From NCBI RefSeq assembly GCF_037975245.1, contig NC_092561.1, positions 7,872,001 to 7,936,000 of the forward strand: a DNA stretch of 64,000 nucleotides. The letters run 5' to 3'. Every line of letters begins with the position of its first letter. The first letter of the stretch is position 1. The position numbers were made by a program, and so were the translations under genes. The stretch is from Apostichopus japonicus (lineage: Eukaryota > Echinodermata > Holothuroidea > Aspidochirotida > Stichopodidae). Of this stretch, positions 23,989-35,324 are shown one piece after another. The notes under the pieces were generated by a model. The model saw only the letters and a program-made list of their open reading frames with translations, did not search any database and had not been told where the DNA came from.

Positions 23989-24034
23989 GATGACATCAGG
24001 ATGACATCACAATGACATCATGATGACATCATGT
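23989..24034 (+). repeat. Short TGACATCA tandem cluster
   Basis: GATGACATCA-like units recur four times at a 10-12 bp step (ATGACATCAGG, ATGACATCACA, ATGACATCATG, ATGACATCATG). Each contains a core resembling a CRE/ATF half-palindrome. It may be a simple expansion or a binding-site cluster. Confidence 0.6.
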
Positions 24035-24505
24035 TTGATGAGAAGAAATAGTTTGTAGGTTCGGTAGAGAGCATGACAATTTTAAAATCCTTGCGTGAGA
24101 GACGAGTGGCTTTTGAAGGGGCTTGTGTACCACCAGGTTAATTTGCATATAAATATAATTTAAGTATGAAATTAACACAGCCACCCACTGCTTTAATTAA
24201 CATTCATAAACATCTCATGTATGACTACTGGATGATGAAAATGAAAGGAAGAGAGCTCTCATTCGACAACGATGTTGAGTCAAGTCTCACTGGAATATAC
24301 TAGAGCGTGGTAAAAAAAAGCTGAATATAAACAGAGTGCTAACATTCAAGAAAGAGAAATGAACCACAACCATCAAACAGCAAATTATGAATTTTTTCCC
24401 TTGAAATATATATATATATATATATATATAGGAATAACTGAAAAACTGTTAAACAACTATGCTGCATTTAGAGAAAGGCTGAATCTCGAGTGAGATACAA
24501 TAATT

Positions 24506-24536
<31 letters not shown>

Positions 24537-25389
24537 TTAATTTATATTGTAGGATTTCTGTATACGTTAGTCTCTTTTAGGGCAGGTTGCATTGTTTTGA
24601 TGTGTGGTAAATTATCTACTGTGTACTAGTACAATACATTCTTGAGAGGTAGTAATTTAGGGTATGAATCAGACACCCACCATTGTGACTTTCCTTCCTT
24701 ACTTTCAGTCAGGGAGTAATTTATCCGGTAAACAACACAAAATGCCATGCAAAATTGGTCCAGTTACTGTGCAAAGTGCAAAGACATATCGCAATTTTTG
24801 TATACGGGAACCATAGTGTTATATGAGTGACCAAATTCAGGGCCTTCAAAACTGCTACACATTCCCTGTTTAGTGCAACAATCTTGATCATTGTTGACAA
24901 TCGGTAACAATGGCACAGAAGCCAAAGAGGCTGGAAAGAGAGATGCAGATGAGGGTTGTGAAAGGGACGGAGTGGAGGTTGGGAGAGGGGAGAGCGGGGA
25001 TATTTGAGATCAAATCTGTGGCATGGAAAAGGGCTGTTGGGGAGTGGGAATTAGCATTCCATTGGGGAGACTGCAAGCATATGAATGACTTTTCAGTGGA
25101 TACTAAATTTTCCTTCCTCTCCTCCACCCCATCCTCTACACCTTGTCCATCTCCCTCTTCCTGTTTCCAATAACTTCTGAAGTCTCCAATAGCTGATATT
25201 ACAATGTTGTATTTTGCATTTAAAGGTTGTCGAATTTCACAAACTTTGGTCAAATGATCAAATTTCATTTTCTTCTTTTTTGATAGAATGACCAACATAT
25301 ACATAATTTTCGATTTTGTTTTATGGCTGTTTCCTCATCCTGGTAGAATTAAAAACAAAATCTCCAAGTATACTAAATCTTCATTTATT

Positions 25390-25391
25390 TA

Positions 25392-25450
<59 letters not shown>

Positions 25451-25530
25451 ATTGGTTGATGAATAAGTTGATGAATACATATATATATAAACATATTTAT
25501 ATAAACATATATATATATATATATATAAAC
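25390..25530. repeat. Long TA microsatellite
   Basis: (TA)n of more than 50 bp at 25390-25446, then shorter TA blocks around 25480-25530. It encodes the spurious IYIYIY frame. Confidence 0.95.
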
Positions 25531-25881
25531 AGGACATTAAATGTACTGCTATATTACAAATTTCTGGGCCAATTTTTCTATTATGATGTACTTCTCCCCA
25601 AACTCCCCACCCCTTTTCCCCTATGGGCCTAGGGCTACATGCCTGACATTTTAAATACTCCCTTAAAGTGTTTCTTTGCTCACTGAAGGCGTAATCCTCT
25701 GTTAATGCTAAGCAGAGTCCGGGTCGTAACCTTCCTTCTGTCCTTCAGTAATTTAATTTGACAGTTCCTCACATCGTAATTTCCGGAGCGACTAAATTAA
25801 TCTATTTCCGATGGGAACCTCTTAAAGGCTGCGGTTCGTCAGACAGATGTTAAAGAACACGCTAGACACCGTTCGTCAATT

Positions 25882-26330
25882 CTCATTGAAATTGAATTGA
25901 ATTTATTGTCCACAATCGGAAATTCGGCTTACACAGGTCGTAAACGGAATAAAAAAAAGCAATAGTATAAGTATCAGTAGACTGCGATACACATACAGTA
26001 ATACAAACATATATATACAGCAAGTCCTACAAATAACAAACTCATCTTCTCACTTGTGAATTAAATATATGAGTAGAATTAGGCACAAATGAGTATCTGT
26101 AGCGGGCCCTAAGTGTACATGGTGGGCATAAACGCAGTCCAGAGCGGTTGTAAATGTAGTGCTCAAACAAGGTGTGTTGGGTCTTGCATGATTTGTTTCC
26201 CTTTATTGCAGACCCTCTCATGGTACAAGCACTCTAACGAAGGTAAGTGAACACCGATTACCCGCTGAGCAACTTTCCTCATGGCTTCAGTCCAGCTCAG
26301 GATTCTTTCTTGGAGGGACCACCATTCCTC
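25882..26330 (-). mobile_element. LINE 3' end, broken reverse-transcriptase C-terminus
   Basis: The minus strand reads EAMRKVAQRVIGVHLPSLEC, then LYHERVCNKGKQIMQDPTH. One base is then missing (a frameshift) before LFEHYIYNRSGLRLCPPCTL and ARYRYSFVPNSTHIFNSQVR, with a stop at 26042-26044. This matches the usual C-terminal end of non-LTR reverse-transcriptase ORFs (LYHER..K, HY..NRSGLRL, RYRYSFVPN..HIFN). Downstream, a 3' tail ends ACAATAAATTCAATTCAATT. It is 5'-truncated and frameshifted, hence inactive. Confidence 0.8.
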
Positions 26331-26523
26331 TGTTTTTTTTTAAACCTATGCCAGATATGAACCTCAGATAATTTCGAGGGTTCATCACAAACGCAGACAA
26401 TGAAATGCTTGTTTAATACAGACTGGTCTGACAAAGGGGTTACACTTGCCTATCATATCTGACATTATTACATTGTTATGAATCCGGGTGATGATGCTTT
26501 TATGCCATCTTCTTCTTTTCCAG

Positions 26524-26640
26524 ATTCCCGGTCAAAGACCTCTGAAGTCGTATCACAGGGTTCACGGGCCACACGGAAGGCGGAGACCAGTACGTTACTC
26601 CTACCTCACTGCCACAGACACGACGGAGAATGGTGTATAA
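26524..26640 (+). CDS. Candidate exon 4, possibly terminal
   Basis: A strong acceptor (CTTCTTCTTTTCCAG, 26509-26523) precedes GC-richer sequence. In phase 0, as exon 3 requires, it reads IPGQRPLKSYHRV, HGRPHGRRRP, VRYSYLTATDTTENGV and stops at 26638-26640; AATAAA follows at 27079. An internal donor, CCA|GTACGT at 26590, would instead make a 66-nt phase-neutral exon. In a second frame, which fits a phase 1 intron such as that after exon 1, it reads DSRSKTSEVVSQGSRATRK, compositionally more like the rest of the protein. Which reading is used cannot be decided from sequence alone. Confidence 0.4.
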   Translation: MPGQRPLKSYHRVHGPHGRRRPVRYSYLTATDTTENGV

Positions 26641-27354
26641 ATTGCGATCTCTCGGTGCGCCATATTTCAGGGTTCTCTTTTGCTTGGTAATTTCGATCCG
26701 ATGGCTGCATGGGAATGTTCCGGCTCTGAAGACATCACGGATTCGAGCTCTTTAGTTCACGAGAAGCTGTTCGCTGCTTCCACAGGGAGTTTTAAATGCA
26801 CATAGGTCATAGAATAGCAGAATTATGATTGTTGGTGAGTAACGGTACCTGCGATGTCCGAGAGGCGGGTGTTCTCGACATTCGCCCCGATGGTCCTGAC
26901 AGAGGAGCGAGCAAGCAGGAGGTATTGGGACGACATGTGGCGTGATGTCCTAAACTGGAATGGTAAAGCTGATGTTGTCTGACATACTCATAACCTTGTG
27001 TAGAAGATTCCAGACGTCTCACCTCTCAAGCCAGAATTCTAGCTAGTTCCACTCCCTGAAGTGAGAAAGTTGAAAAAGAATAAATTGTTTGATTAAATCG
27101 GTATTCATTAAATCGGTATTTATTAAAACCATACTATGTGTACAATGGAAGTGCTTAGTCTCCCACCAAACTGACTGTTTTCCAAGAGGGAGCCCTTCCC
27201 CATCCATCGAGTCGGCCAATGCCTTGAACACGTTAAATTAGTACGGAATTTGTTAATTTCTCCATCAGTGTTAAGATAGATGATTGTACAATGTAGTTCT
27301 CGAATCATGGATGTTACAGTCATTGGGGAGAAGTTTGCATCTTTCCGACTGAGA
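26641..27354. other. Possible 3' UTR or intron; otherwise featureless
   Basis: Moderately GC-rich near 26640-27010, then AT-rich. AATAAA lies at 27079-27084. No further structure was recognised. Confidence 0.3.
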
Positions 27355-28245
27355 CATGTCCAGTGTTGAACACGAACTTGAAATAGAATTCCCTCTGTTT
27401 TACTGAAGAGTTCTGTACCGTTGAAAACTTGGTTTGAATTTAACATGAACATAATATAGACTTCCCTCTGTTTCACTGTAGAGTTCTATACTGTTGAAAA
27501 CTTGGTTTGAATTGAACATGAACATAAAATAGACTTCCCTCTTTTTCACTGTAGAGTTCTATACCGTTGAAACCTTGGTTTGAATTGAACATGAACATAA
27601 AATAGACTTCCTTCTGTTTCACTGAAGAGATAGATACCATTGCAAACATGGTTTGAATTGAACACGAACATGAAATAGACTCCCCTCTGTTACAACGTAG
27701 AGTTCTATACCATTGCAAACAAATAGACTCCCCTAGCTGTTTCACTGAAGAAATCTATATCGTTAAATAGACTTCCCTCTGTTTTACTGAAGAGGTCTAT
27801 ACTGTTAAATAGACTTCCCTCTGTTTCACTGTAGAGTTCTATACCGTTGCAAACAAATAGAATCCCCTCTGTTTCACTGAAGAGATCTATACCGTTAAAT
27901 ATACTTTCCTCTGTTTTACTGTGGAGTTCTATACGGTTAAATAGACTTCCCTCTGTTTCACTGTAGAGTTCTATACCGTTTAATAGACTTCCCTGTGTTA
28001 CTGAAGAGATCTATAGACTTCCCTTTGTTCACTGTAGAGTTCTATACTTTTGCAAACATATAGACTCCCTCCTGTTTTACAGAAGAGATCTATATCGTTA
28101 AATAGACTTTCCTCTGTTTTACTAAAGAGATCTATACCGTTAAATAGACTCCCCTCTGTTTCACTGTAGAGATCTATACCATCAAATAGACTCCCCTCTG
28201 TTTCACTGTAGAGATCTATACCGTTGCAAACATGGTTTGAATGCT
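27355..28245. repeat. Composite satellite, 42-bp and 74-bp units
   Basis: The core unit contains ATAGACTTCCCTCTGTTT then CACTGTAGAGTTCTATACCG. Short units repeat every 42 bp (for example 27767 and 27809). Long units of about 74 bp (27455 and 27529) carry an extra segment, GGTTTGAATTGAACATGAAC. Because 42 is divisible by three, the minus strand stays open across several units and reads the 14-residue repeat GIDLYSETEGSLFN. Confidence 0.85.
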
Positions 28246-28969
28246 CCCACTGACAGGGTGTTATAAATAACAGTTTACATCCAATCAACAACATTGTTGC
28301 ATGTCCCACCGAGTTCATGGAATGTACTTTTCATGTTCGCTCACAAACTCTCAGACCTTGATGCTATAATTACAACACTTCCTGGTGGGAATTTGTTGGA
28401 TTAAAGTGACACAGTGTGCTGTCTTGGTCCATTTGGTGGAGATAACTGTCATTAACAACATCCCCAAGCAGCTAAGAGATCGTTTGTTATTCCACTTGGG
28501 AGATACCACAGCTTTTAATGTTTTTTTCACACACACATACATGTTTGTATTACATTCCAACCGAGGACCCCATTGTATTTTCCATTGTTCAAATCCACGT
28601 ACCCTAACCTTAACAATACCCCACAACAATAGAATTCTTTTGAGGTCGTGGTGATTCTTTAGAAATCACATCCGAGGACCTGGAATTCTTTTGTTCAAGT
28701 CCTCGGTCAGATAGAAAAACAAACACACACACACACAAGGAGGAAGACTCGATTGCATCATCCAGCCACATGTGCTTCAGTCGAGTACGTTTTTCTGTAT
28801 TCATTTAACACAATATTTATTTTCTGTATTACATGGAGATGGGTTTTGCAAATGCTGAAATCTCAAATATTGAACCATCATAAACATGACCTAGTGATCG
28901 CATCGGTTTGAATGTCAAACACGGTTAACATTCTATCGTGATAAAACGAAAAGAAAACTATAGAGTCAA

Positions 28970-29165
28970 AGGTTATGACCCTAGTGATCGCATTATGACA
29001 TCACAGAATTACCAACATGACTGATCCCAGACAGGACTATTGAACTAGGATATCTCCCAAACGGAACATGATTTTTCTTGCGGAGTGTGGGGGAGTTGTT
29101 CTTTACAAATATCTCACTTGTAATAAGCCAAAGATGATGATTGGGTTTGTGTCCCCTACAAAAGT
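28970..29165 (+). repeat. Dispersed repeat C, copy 3
   Basis: GACCCTAGTGATCGCATTAT, GACATCACAGAATTACC, ACTAGGATATCTCCCAAA and GATGATGATTGGGTTTGTG match copies at 14190 and 18732 in order. The ends are not defined by terminal repeats. Confidence 0.6.
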
Positions 29166-30516
29166 TATCACTGTTACTGCCCTTGCCCCTCCCCCCCCCC
29201 CCAATAAAATAATAGGTCAGAAAGTCAGAGAATGGTCAACCATTTTCAAAGTTCAACCATAATTTTTACTTCCACTATAAAACTAAGTTATCGCCATGGA
29301 GAGATTTTATCGTCTATTTAATAAATCCTAACTGGTCAAGAAAAATCTGGAGGACCAGAGCCTCTAGGAAAAGACATTTGGAAACTTCCATCAGTCTTTA
29401 TCGTGCTGAAATTTGGGGTGAATACCGATCACCTTAAACATCATCAGTTCAGTAATAATAGTGAACAATGTTCTAACTTTGATTCAAATTTTTCAAAGTG
29501 AAGCTTTTAGTAGTATTTGCAAGAATTAAATATCACGTAAGGAGCATCGTGTGCATGATAAAAGTCGGCAAGGTCGTTGGACTTGAGGGAATTTTGTCGA
29601 CCACTCCTGTGTTGTTTTTTTGAGATCATAACCATCCTAATAATGAAGAACACAAGTAATATATGAGAAGGCTAATCGAGTCACGCAGATTCTTGCAATT
29701 GACTCCAGAATATGCTGACATTATTCCATAGTTCTTTTCTTGGCTCATAACCCCTCATGCTCTTCTAACTCCTTCCTATCCCCTTCCAACTTCTCCCTTC
29801 TCACTCTGTGCCCTTTCCACTCCTCCCCCCCCCCTCCCTCCCCCGGTTTTCATGCATCCCCATCACCTCGATGCTGTGATTTATCCTACAAATCTTGTTT
29901 ATCAGTAAGAATGGTGGAAAATGTCAGATATTGATAAATAGCAAAACTCGAGGACAAAAGAAAACCCAGAAAAGTGCTGAATCTTGTAAATATTGTTATT
30001 ATTCAAGAGTATATACATTGTTGGTTGATATGCTATTTACACAGCTTGCAGGGAAGTTAGCTCATTCCCTGATTCATTAAAAGGGAAGATAGATACGTGC
30101 TGGGAATCGGGAAGTGAAAACAATCCTTATTTATTAAATACTCGTTTGAGAACGACTAGTACACTGCAGGCATTTACTCGAGGAAGATAATGTATGTCAA
30201 CATTCCCGTCTTTTGACTCGCACGGACAGACAAAGGAATGACGTTAACCCGGAGATAATTTGACCTTATCATAGCACAGAATTTTATTCCTTTTTCCTTT
30301 GACGTAATATTTTGCTAACCTCTGTAACCCACTTTTGGTCAGTTGTTTTTCATATCAAATTCTGCTTATTTCAAAGTAATCTTGCTTTAGCCTTTCACTT
30401 TATCTGAAAGTGTATGTTCTAACATCTGACCCCTACACAGACTATAAAGAAAGGGGGAAAAAATCATTGGTTGTTTCAATTTAATATTGAGTCCAGTCAC
30501 TTCCAAGGAATAATTG
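29166..30516. other. No gene seen
   Basis: AT-rich DNA with a C-rich run near 29190 and a polypyrimidine tract at 29755-29850. No exon-like or repeat structure otherwise. Confidence 0.5.
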
Positions 30517-30600
30517 TCCTGACTGGATTCGAACCAGGGACCGGATTCGAACCAGTGCCGAATTTGAACTGATGACCGGAATCGAACCGGTGACTGGAGT
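30517..30600 (-). repeat. Tandem tRNA T-arm-like repeats
   Basis: On the minus strand, four adjacent units of about 17-21 bp each resemble a tRNA B box with flanking stem: CCGGTTCGATTCCGG, CAGTTCAAATTCGG, TGGTTCGAATCCGG and CTGGTTCGAATCCAG. Several are self-complementary, as T-arms are. No A box, anticodon arm or acceptor stem accompanies them. Confidence 0.75.
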
Positions 30601-30906
30601 CGCTACTGTTTCTGTGTGACAAACAACAAACGCACAAATCATTTTTGAGTGCTTCAATTTTGGGGGAATTGGTCATACGGTCTTGACACATGACAAGACT
30701 GCATCTGAATACGTACTCAAAGTTTAAGCTGAGTTGGACACATCTTGCATCTGATCGAAACGTCATTCAAGGCTCATGTGAAGGAAAAGTGGAATTTACT
30801 TCATAATCCCATGTTGAATTTTTGTTTTTACTTACCCTTAAGTCTTAGCCTTCAAAGTATCTGAAAGTGTATGTGATGGCTATTATGCAACTCTATATGC
30901 ATAGGG

Positions 30907-31080
30907 GACTGTGATGTCATCAGGGGTTACTGTGATGTCATCAGGGGTTACTGTGATGTCATCAGGGGAGACTGTGATGTCATCAGGGGTTACTGTGATG
31001 TCATCAGGGGAGACTGTGATGTCATCAGGGGAGACTGTGATGTCATCAGGGGTTACTGTGATGTCATCAGTGGTTGTTAC
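30907..31080. repeat. 21-bp minisatellite with CRE-like core
   Basis: About eight tandem copies of a 21-bp unit (CTGTGATGTCATCAGGGGTTA with small variants). Because 21 is divisible by three, the frame stays open as a seven-residue repeat (MSSGVTV). The near-palindromic TGATGTCATCA in each unit contains a CRE/ATF-like core. Confidence 0.95.
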
Positions 31081-31082
31081 TG

Positions 31083-34000
31083 TGGAGCAGATTCCAGCTG
31101 TAGTTACTTCTTCTAGCTTAGAATGCTTGCATATACAACCCCAAAGGACAAAGTGTGCATTAGATTTTCACAAAGTTTCAGGTCAGGAGGAATCTTGTCA
31201 TTTGAAAGCTGGTTTTTACTATTCACCACAGTTCTTGTGCCTGGGTTTGAAATGTTACAGAATGTAAGTTGATCTCATTGTGGCAAAAAAAATATTGTGG
31301 TATTATAATTTATTGGTTCATGGTAGATTCGGATTGTTGGTATCATTGGAATCATTGTTATTGATAATAATTTCAGGTGTTAGAATAAATATTTATTATT
31401 AAATAAAATATTATTTATTTTTATGATTATGATTATAATGAATGCAATATGCACTTCTTTGTTTTGAAAAAAAGCGGCTTTCAATTTCTGGAAAGCTTAC
31501 AAAACCATTTCTTCTAGGCAGTCTAGTTTATCCCACATAATTGAGGAAAGACGAGTCACTAAACGAGGGAAAATTTCAAACATCAACTGAAAACGGAGAA
31601 ACCAGTGGTGGATGACAAAACAAGATTTTTTTTTTCAATTTAAACTGGTGAGGGTTTTTTTATTTTTCTTCTTTCTTTCTGTTTTTGTTTTCCATTCTGG
31701 TGTATTTAGAGCAAGATAATAGTTTATTGCAAAAATTTAACTTCGGTGTGATTTGTTGCGGAGTATATGGATGGAAGTACTGATACGGTTCCAAATTGCG
31801 AACTAGAGAATTGTTTGAACATGACAAAGATATCTTTGCTCATTAACCCATGAAGGAAGCCAATTCATACTATTCTGTTTCTCCCTTGTCGTATGTATCT
31901 TTCTTCGTTAAATTTACGAAGAAAAACATGACCACGGGATCGCAGAATGCTTCAGGGTATGATCGTACGTCGGGTAACGAACACCGATGAAAGTACGCCC
32001 GCAAATCTGCCTGAAAGGATGACTTTTAAGGCCGAAAATAAATTTTTGTATATTTGTAGATCAATGGAAACCACGGTTATTAGTCCAGAAGGTATTTCTA
32101 TACCACCTTTAAGCATTGAGAAATGACACTTTAACATTCTGATGGTTCATCAAGTAAAGTGACTGGATTATGTAGTCTATTACACAAGACCATTCATTCA
32201 GCTCCTCGGATGCAAAGTGGACACCGTATAGGAACCAGAATGCAAAATGCATTGAGGTTTCGATGACTTCAATGCACTAGACTTCTGCTTGTTAGTATAA
32301 CCAGAACCAGCTGTTGGTTACAATACCACGTACGACTTGGATCTGGTATTGTTACTCAGACCACAGTATTATTACTACATTAGCACATGCTTTATCTATA
32401 TTCTCCTTTTCACCCAAGTTTACCTGAAGGACTTCAAGTAAGTCCTTTTAGCAGTGTTGCAACAAGTCATGATTTAAGTCACTGAATATCAAATGATGAA
32501 ATGACTCAAAGAAGAGGTGTACCCCCATGGTCACTGAAGTGGACTTCCATGAAGTGGGCACTGGGGGGTCCTCCTCCAAGAAGAAAAAGTTGTTTGATCA
32601 ACAAATGGTGCATCGTAAGGCATGTTTAATTCGGTCTATAATCACGTGCAAACACAATATTGTGCTAACGACTAGTTTTGGCATTTTCATGTGAGGTTGA
32701 AGAGGGGGAGGTGTACATCCCCAACCCCCCCCCCCCTGCACCCCCCCTCCGGATCCACACCTGCTGTTTTAATCCCTATATGTATGAATATGAATTCCAT
32801 GTTTGGAATACTTATAATGATGATGTTTGAAGCTGGACTATTTATCACTTTTTTAGCTTTAATTATAAATATCTGTTTTTACTAACTAAAATTAAGATGA
32901 TTAATTTACTTTGCCTTATTTATTGCTTCTCTCTGTATATAGCTAATCTATGCAAGCTTTCATGTACATCCATGGCTAATCATATTGAACAAAAAAAAGG
33001 GTTGGAAAAATAAGAGCTGAATGGTTTGTAAATATTGAAAGTGAATATTATGTATAAAAAAGACAAAACAAAATCTATGAGACATTCTAATGAATATGTT
33101 GCTATATAGTGTGCTTCACATCTGCAAGTCATGTTGTCTTTTCTTAATTGTTTGGTTTTGATGTTTTTTTTACCTATTGCCAATAAGTTGGATCATCGAT
33201 CAATTGGATAATTGAAAATAGGAAAATTAATCAACATAATTGAGAAAATATCAACAAACTCTTAATCCCTGTAGCAATAAGAAATGCCATATCAAGCCAT
33301 CTCCCCACTTTCCCTCTACTCATACCCCCTCCCCACTCCACCCAAGCCTGCCCCACCTCAATAGGTGGTGAAGGGATTACATACTATTATTGTTTCTTAA
33401 TCAAAAGATTCAGCAGGATTCTTAATTGAAATTAAGGAAACTAACTTAATTCTTCACACTGTGACTATTTACACATGGTTTAACTGTTTACAGGTATGAT
33501 GACAACCAATTGTAAAACGTGGCTAAAAAGGAAGGGGTAGGGGGGGTCGTTCCTGTTAGAAATTTTGAGAAAATAGAAAAATATTTTCCTCCAACCCTAA
33601 ACTTTCACCCAGCATCTCATTCCTCAGATGGAATGCTCTGGTTACACATCTAGCCCTGACACGCTGTCCTCTTCCCTCCCACCCCTTCCCCACCCCTCCC
33701 GATTTCCCTACTCCTTTTTTTATTTCTTTTCCACTTAAATTTCTTTCTTCATTTCCACCATCGTTCCTTCTTTACAGTTTTCTCAAAACCATATCTTTTA
33801 CCTTTCCTTCCCGTGATCTTTTGCGTGCTCTAGCCCCCTCCCCCCTTGGACACCTTGTTCCTCCCTTCGACTGACCCCAACCTATGATATAAAGTTCAAT
33901 CCTATAGCATTAGTAACAATGATAAATACAAGCACTGTGCAGCCAGAATAGAACCTTAACAATGACCCTCACAGATATGGGAGAACAGAATACCAGATGG

Positions 34001-34821
34001 TCGGTTCTGAGATAATCTATTACTGTATAGCGTCCTCTAACTAGGACAAAGTTTTGCTCTGTTCCCTCCAATGAGCCCTATTCATGAACTCAAAAAGTAG
34101 TAATCGATTTGGAGAAGAAAAAAAGATGGTATAATTTCAAAGGTTGTTTAAGGAAATCATATCCCACCCAAAATAAAAGGTGTTATCACCAGGGAAGCTG
34201 TTGTTTGGATGAATCGCTGTTTCTTGGACAAGTCTATGCAAGTCCTCGCTCTAAACAATATCCTTGTTGTCTTGGTAACTCAAGTTCACCCGCCCTCAAT
34301 TTTATTCTTCAATGCACAGGTAAATATTAATGATAATAGGCTTTCTACAGTGAAAGGCGTAACGCTGCATATTGTGTTGAATCCAACACACGGTGACCTT
34401 TAACGTGACTATGTAATGATCGTTAACATGTGCTGGATGTAGTATTTCTGTTTATTGTCTTTAATAAATTTTACGAGTAACTTACCGTGTGCTATTTGAA
34501 TCATTATATCCGTGATAAACCCAGCTAACCTTGCGAGAACATTCTCTTCCCGATGTTGCCTATAGCGAAACAAATTGAGCATATATTAGTCTGTTTATGA
34601 ATGCAGGTACCATGATGCGATGCTTCGGGTTGCGGCGTTATTTTAAAATGCCCCTTTCAAGAATAGATACGGCAATTGTATAAGTTATGGTAGCTAAAGG
34701 CCGTCAGTATTCTACACACATTTAGCATGCTAAGATTTGCTAAATATTTCAAATTTTTTAAATGTGTCTGTTATGATTCGGCCTCTCCACGTTTTTTCCC
34801 AGAGAGAAGAGATCACACAGA
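31083..34821. other. No gene seen
   Basis: AT-rich DNA with polypyrimidine tracts (33295-33360, 33660-33880) and a poly-C block at about 32720-32750 followed by GGATCCACACCTGCTG. The latter resembles the end of a decayed DNA transposon. No exon candidate with paired splice sites was found. Confidence 0.5.
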
Positions 34822-34829
34822 GTTAGACC

Positions 34830-35226
34830 CAGGGGGTTGGAGCCCGGGGGGGGGCACTGTGGGCACGTTTATTTTTCCAAAATAGCAAATGTGCCCTACT
34901 GGCAAATAAAATGTGCCCCTTTGATGAAAAACTGTCTTTTGGATATCTTAAGCCTTTGTTAATTTTAATATCTAATTTGAATTATTTATTTTTAGTCTGT
35001 ACATGCTATTTTTAAAATGGCATCCCATATCTTTTTGTAGCACGGTTAACAATTAAACAACCTCAATAAATAGCATTGATAGCATACTTACACATCATAT
35101 ATATTTGAGTGATATGGCCGGTGTGTATCGGTTTATAGTATAACGAGTGGTGGTTTTGGAATGAGAAAGTGCCCCTCTGATGTTGTGCCCCCCCCCCCAC
35201 TTTTTGGAAGCTTCCTCCCCCTCCTG
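34830..35226. mobile_element. hAT-like non-autonomous element
   Basis: The 397-bp segment starts CAGGGGGTTGGAGC and ends GGAAGCTTCCTCCCCCTCCTG, imperfect inverted termini of CAGG...CCTG type with G/C runs just inside. It is flanked on both sides by GTTAGACC (34822-34829 and 35227-35234), an 8-bp target duplication as in hAT elements. It has no coding capacity. GTGCCCCT motifs recur inside. Confidence 0.75.
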
Positions 35227-35324
35227 GTTAGACCAATTAATATCGAAGAGAAGAACAAATGACACGAGGGTGGCATTAGAAAATTATTGTTAAACTTTGA
35301 ACATGACTGACCATTTTTTGACTT

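Larger units (their letters stand above)
22596..26523 (+). other. Putative intron 3
   Basis: This is the interval between exon 3 and the candidate exon 4. It holds TA microsatellites (22943-22972, 24405-24430, 24512-24535, 25390-25446, 25508-25528), a TGACATCA cluster, and a minus-strand LINE tail. The rest is AT-rich with nothing I can support. Confidence 0.45.
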
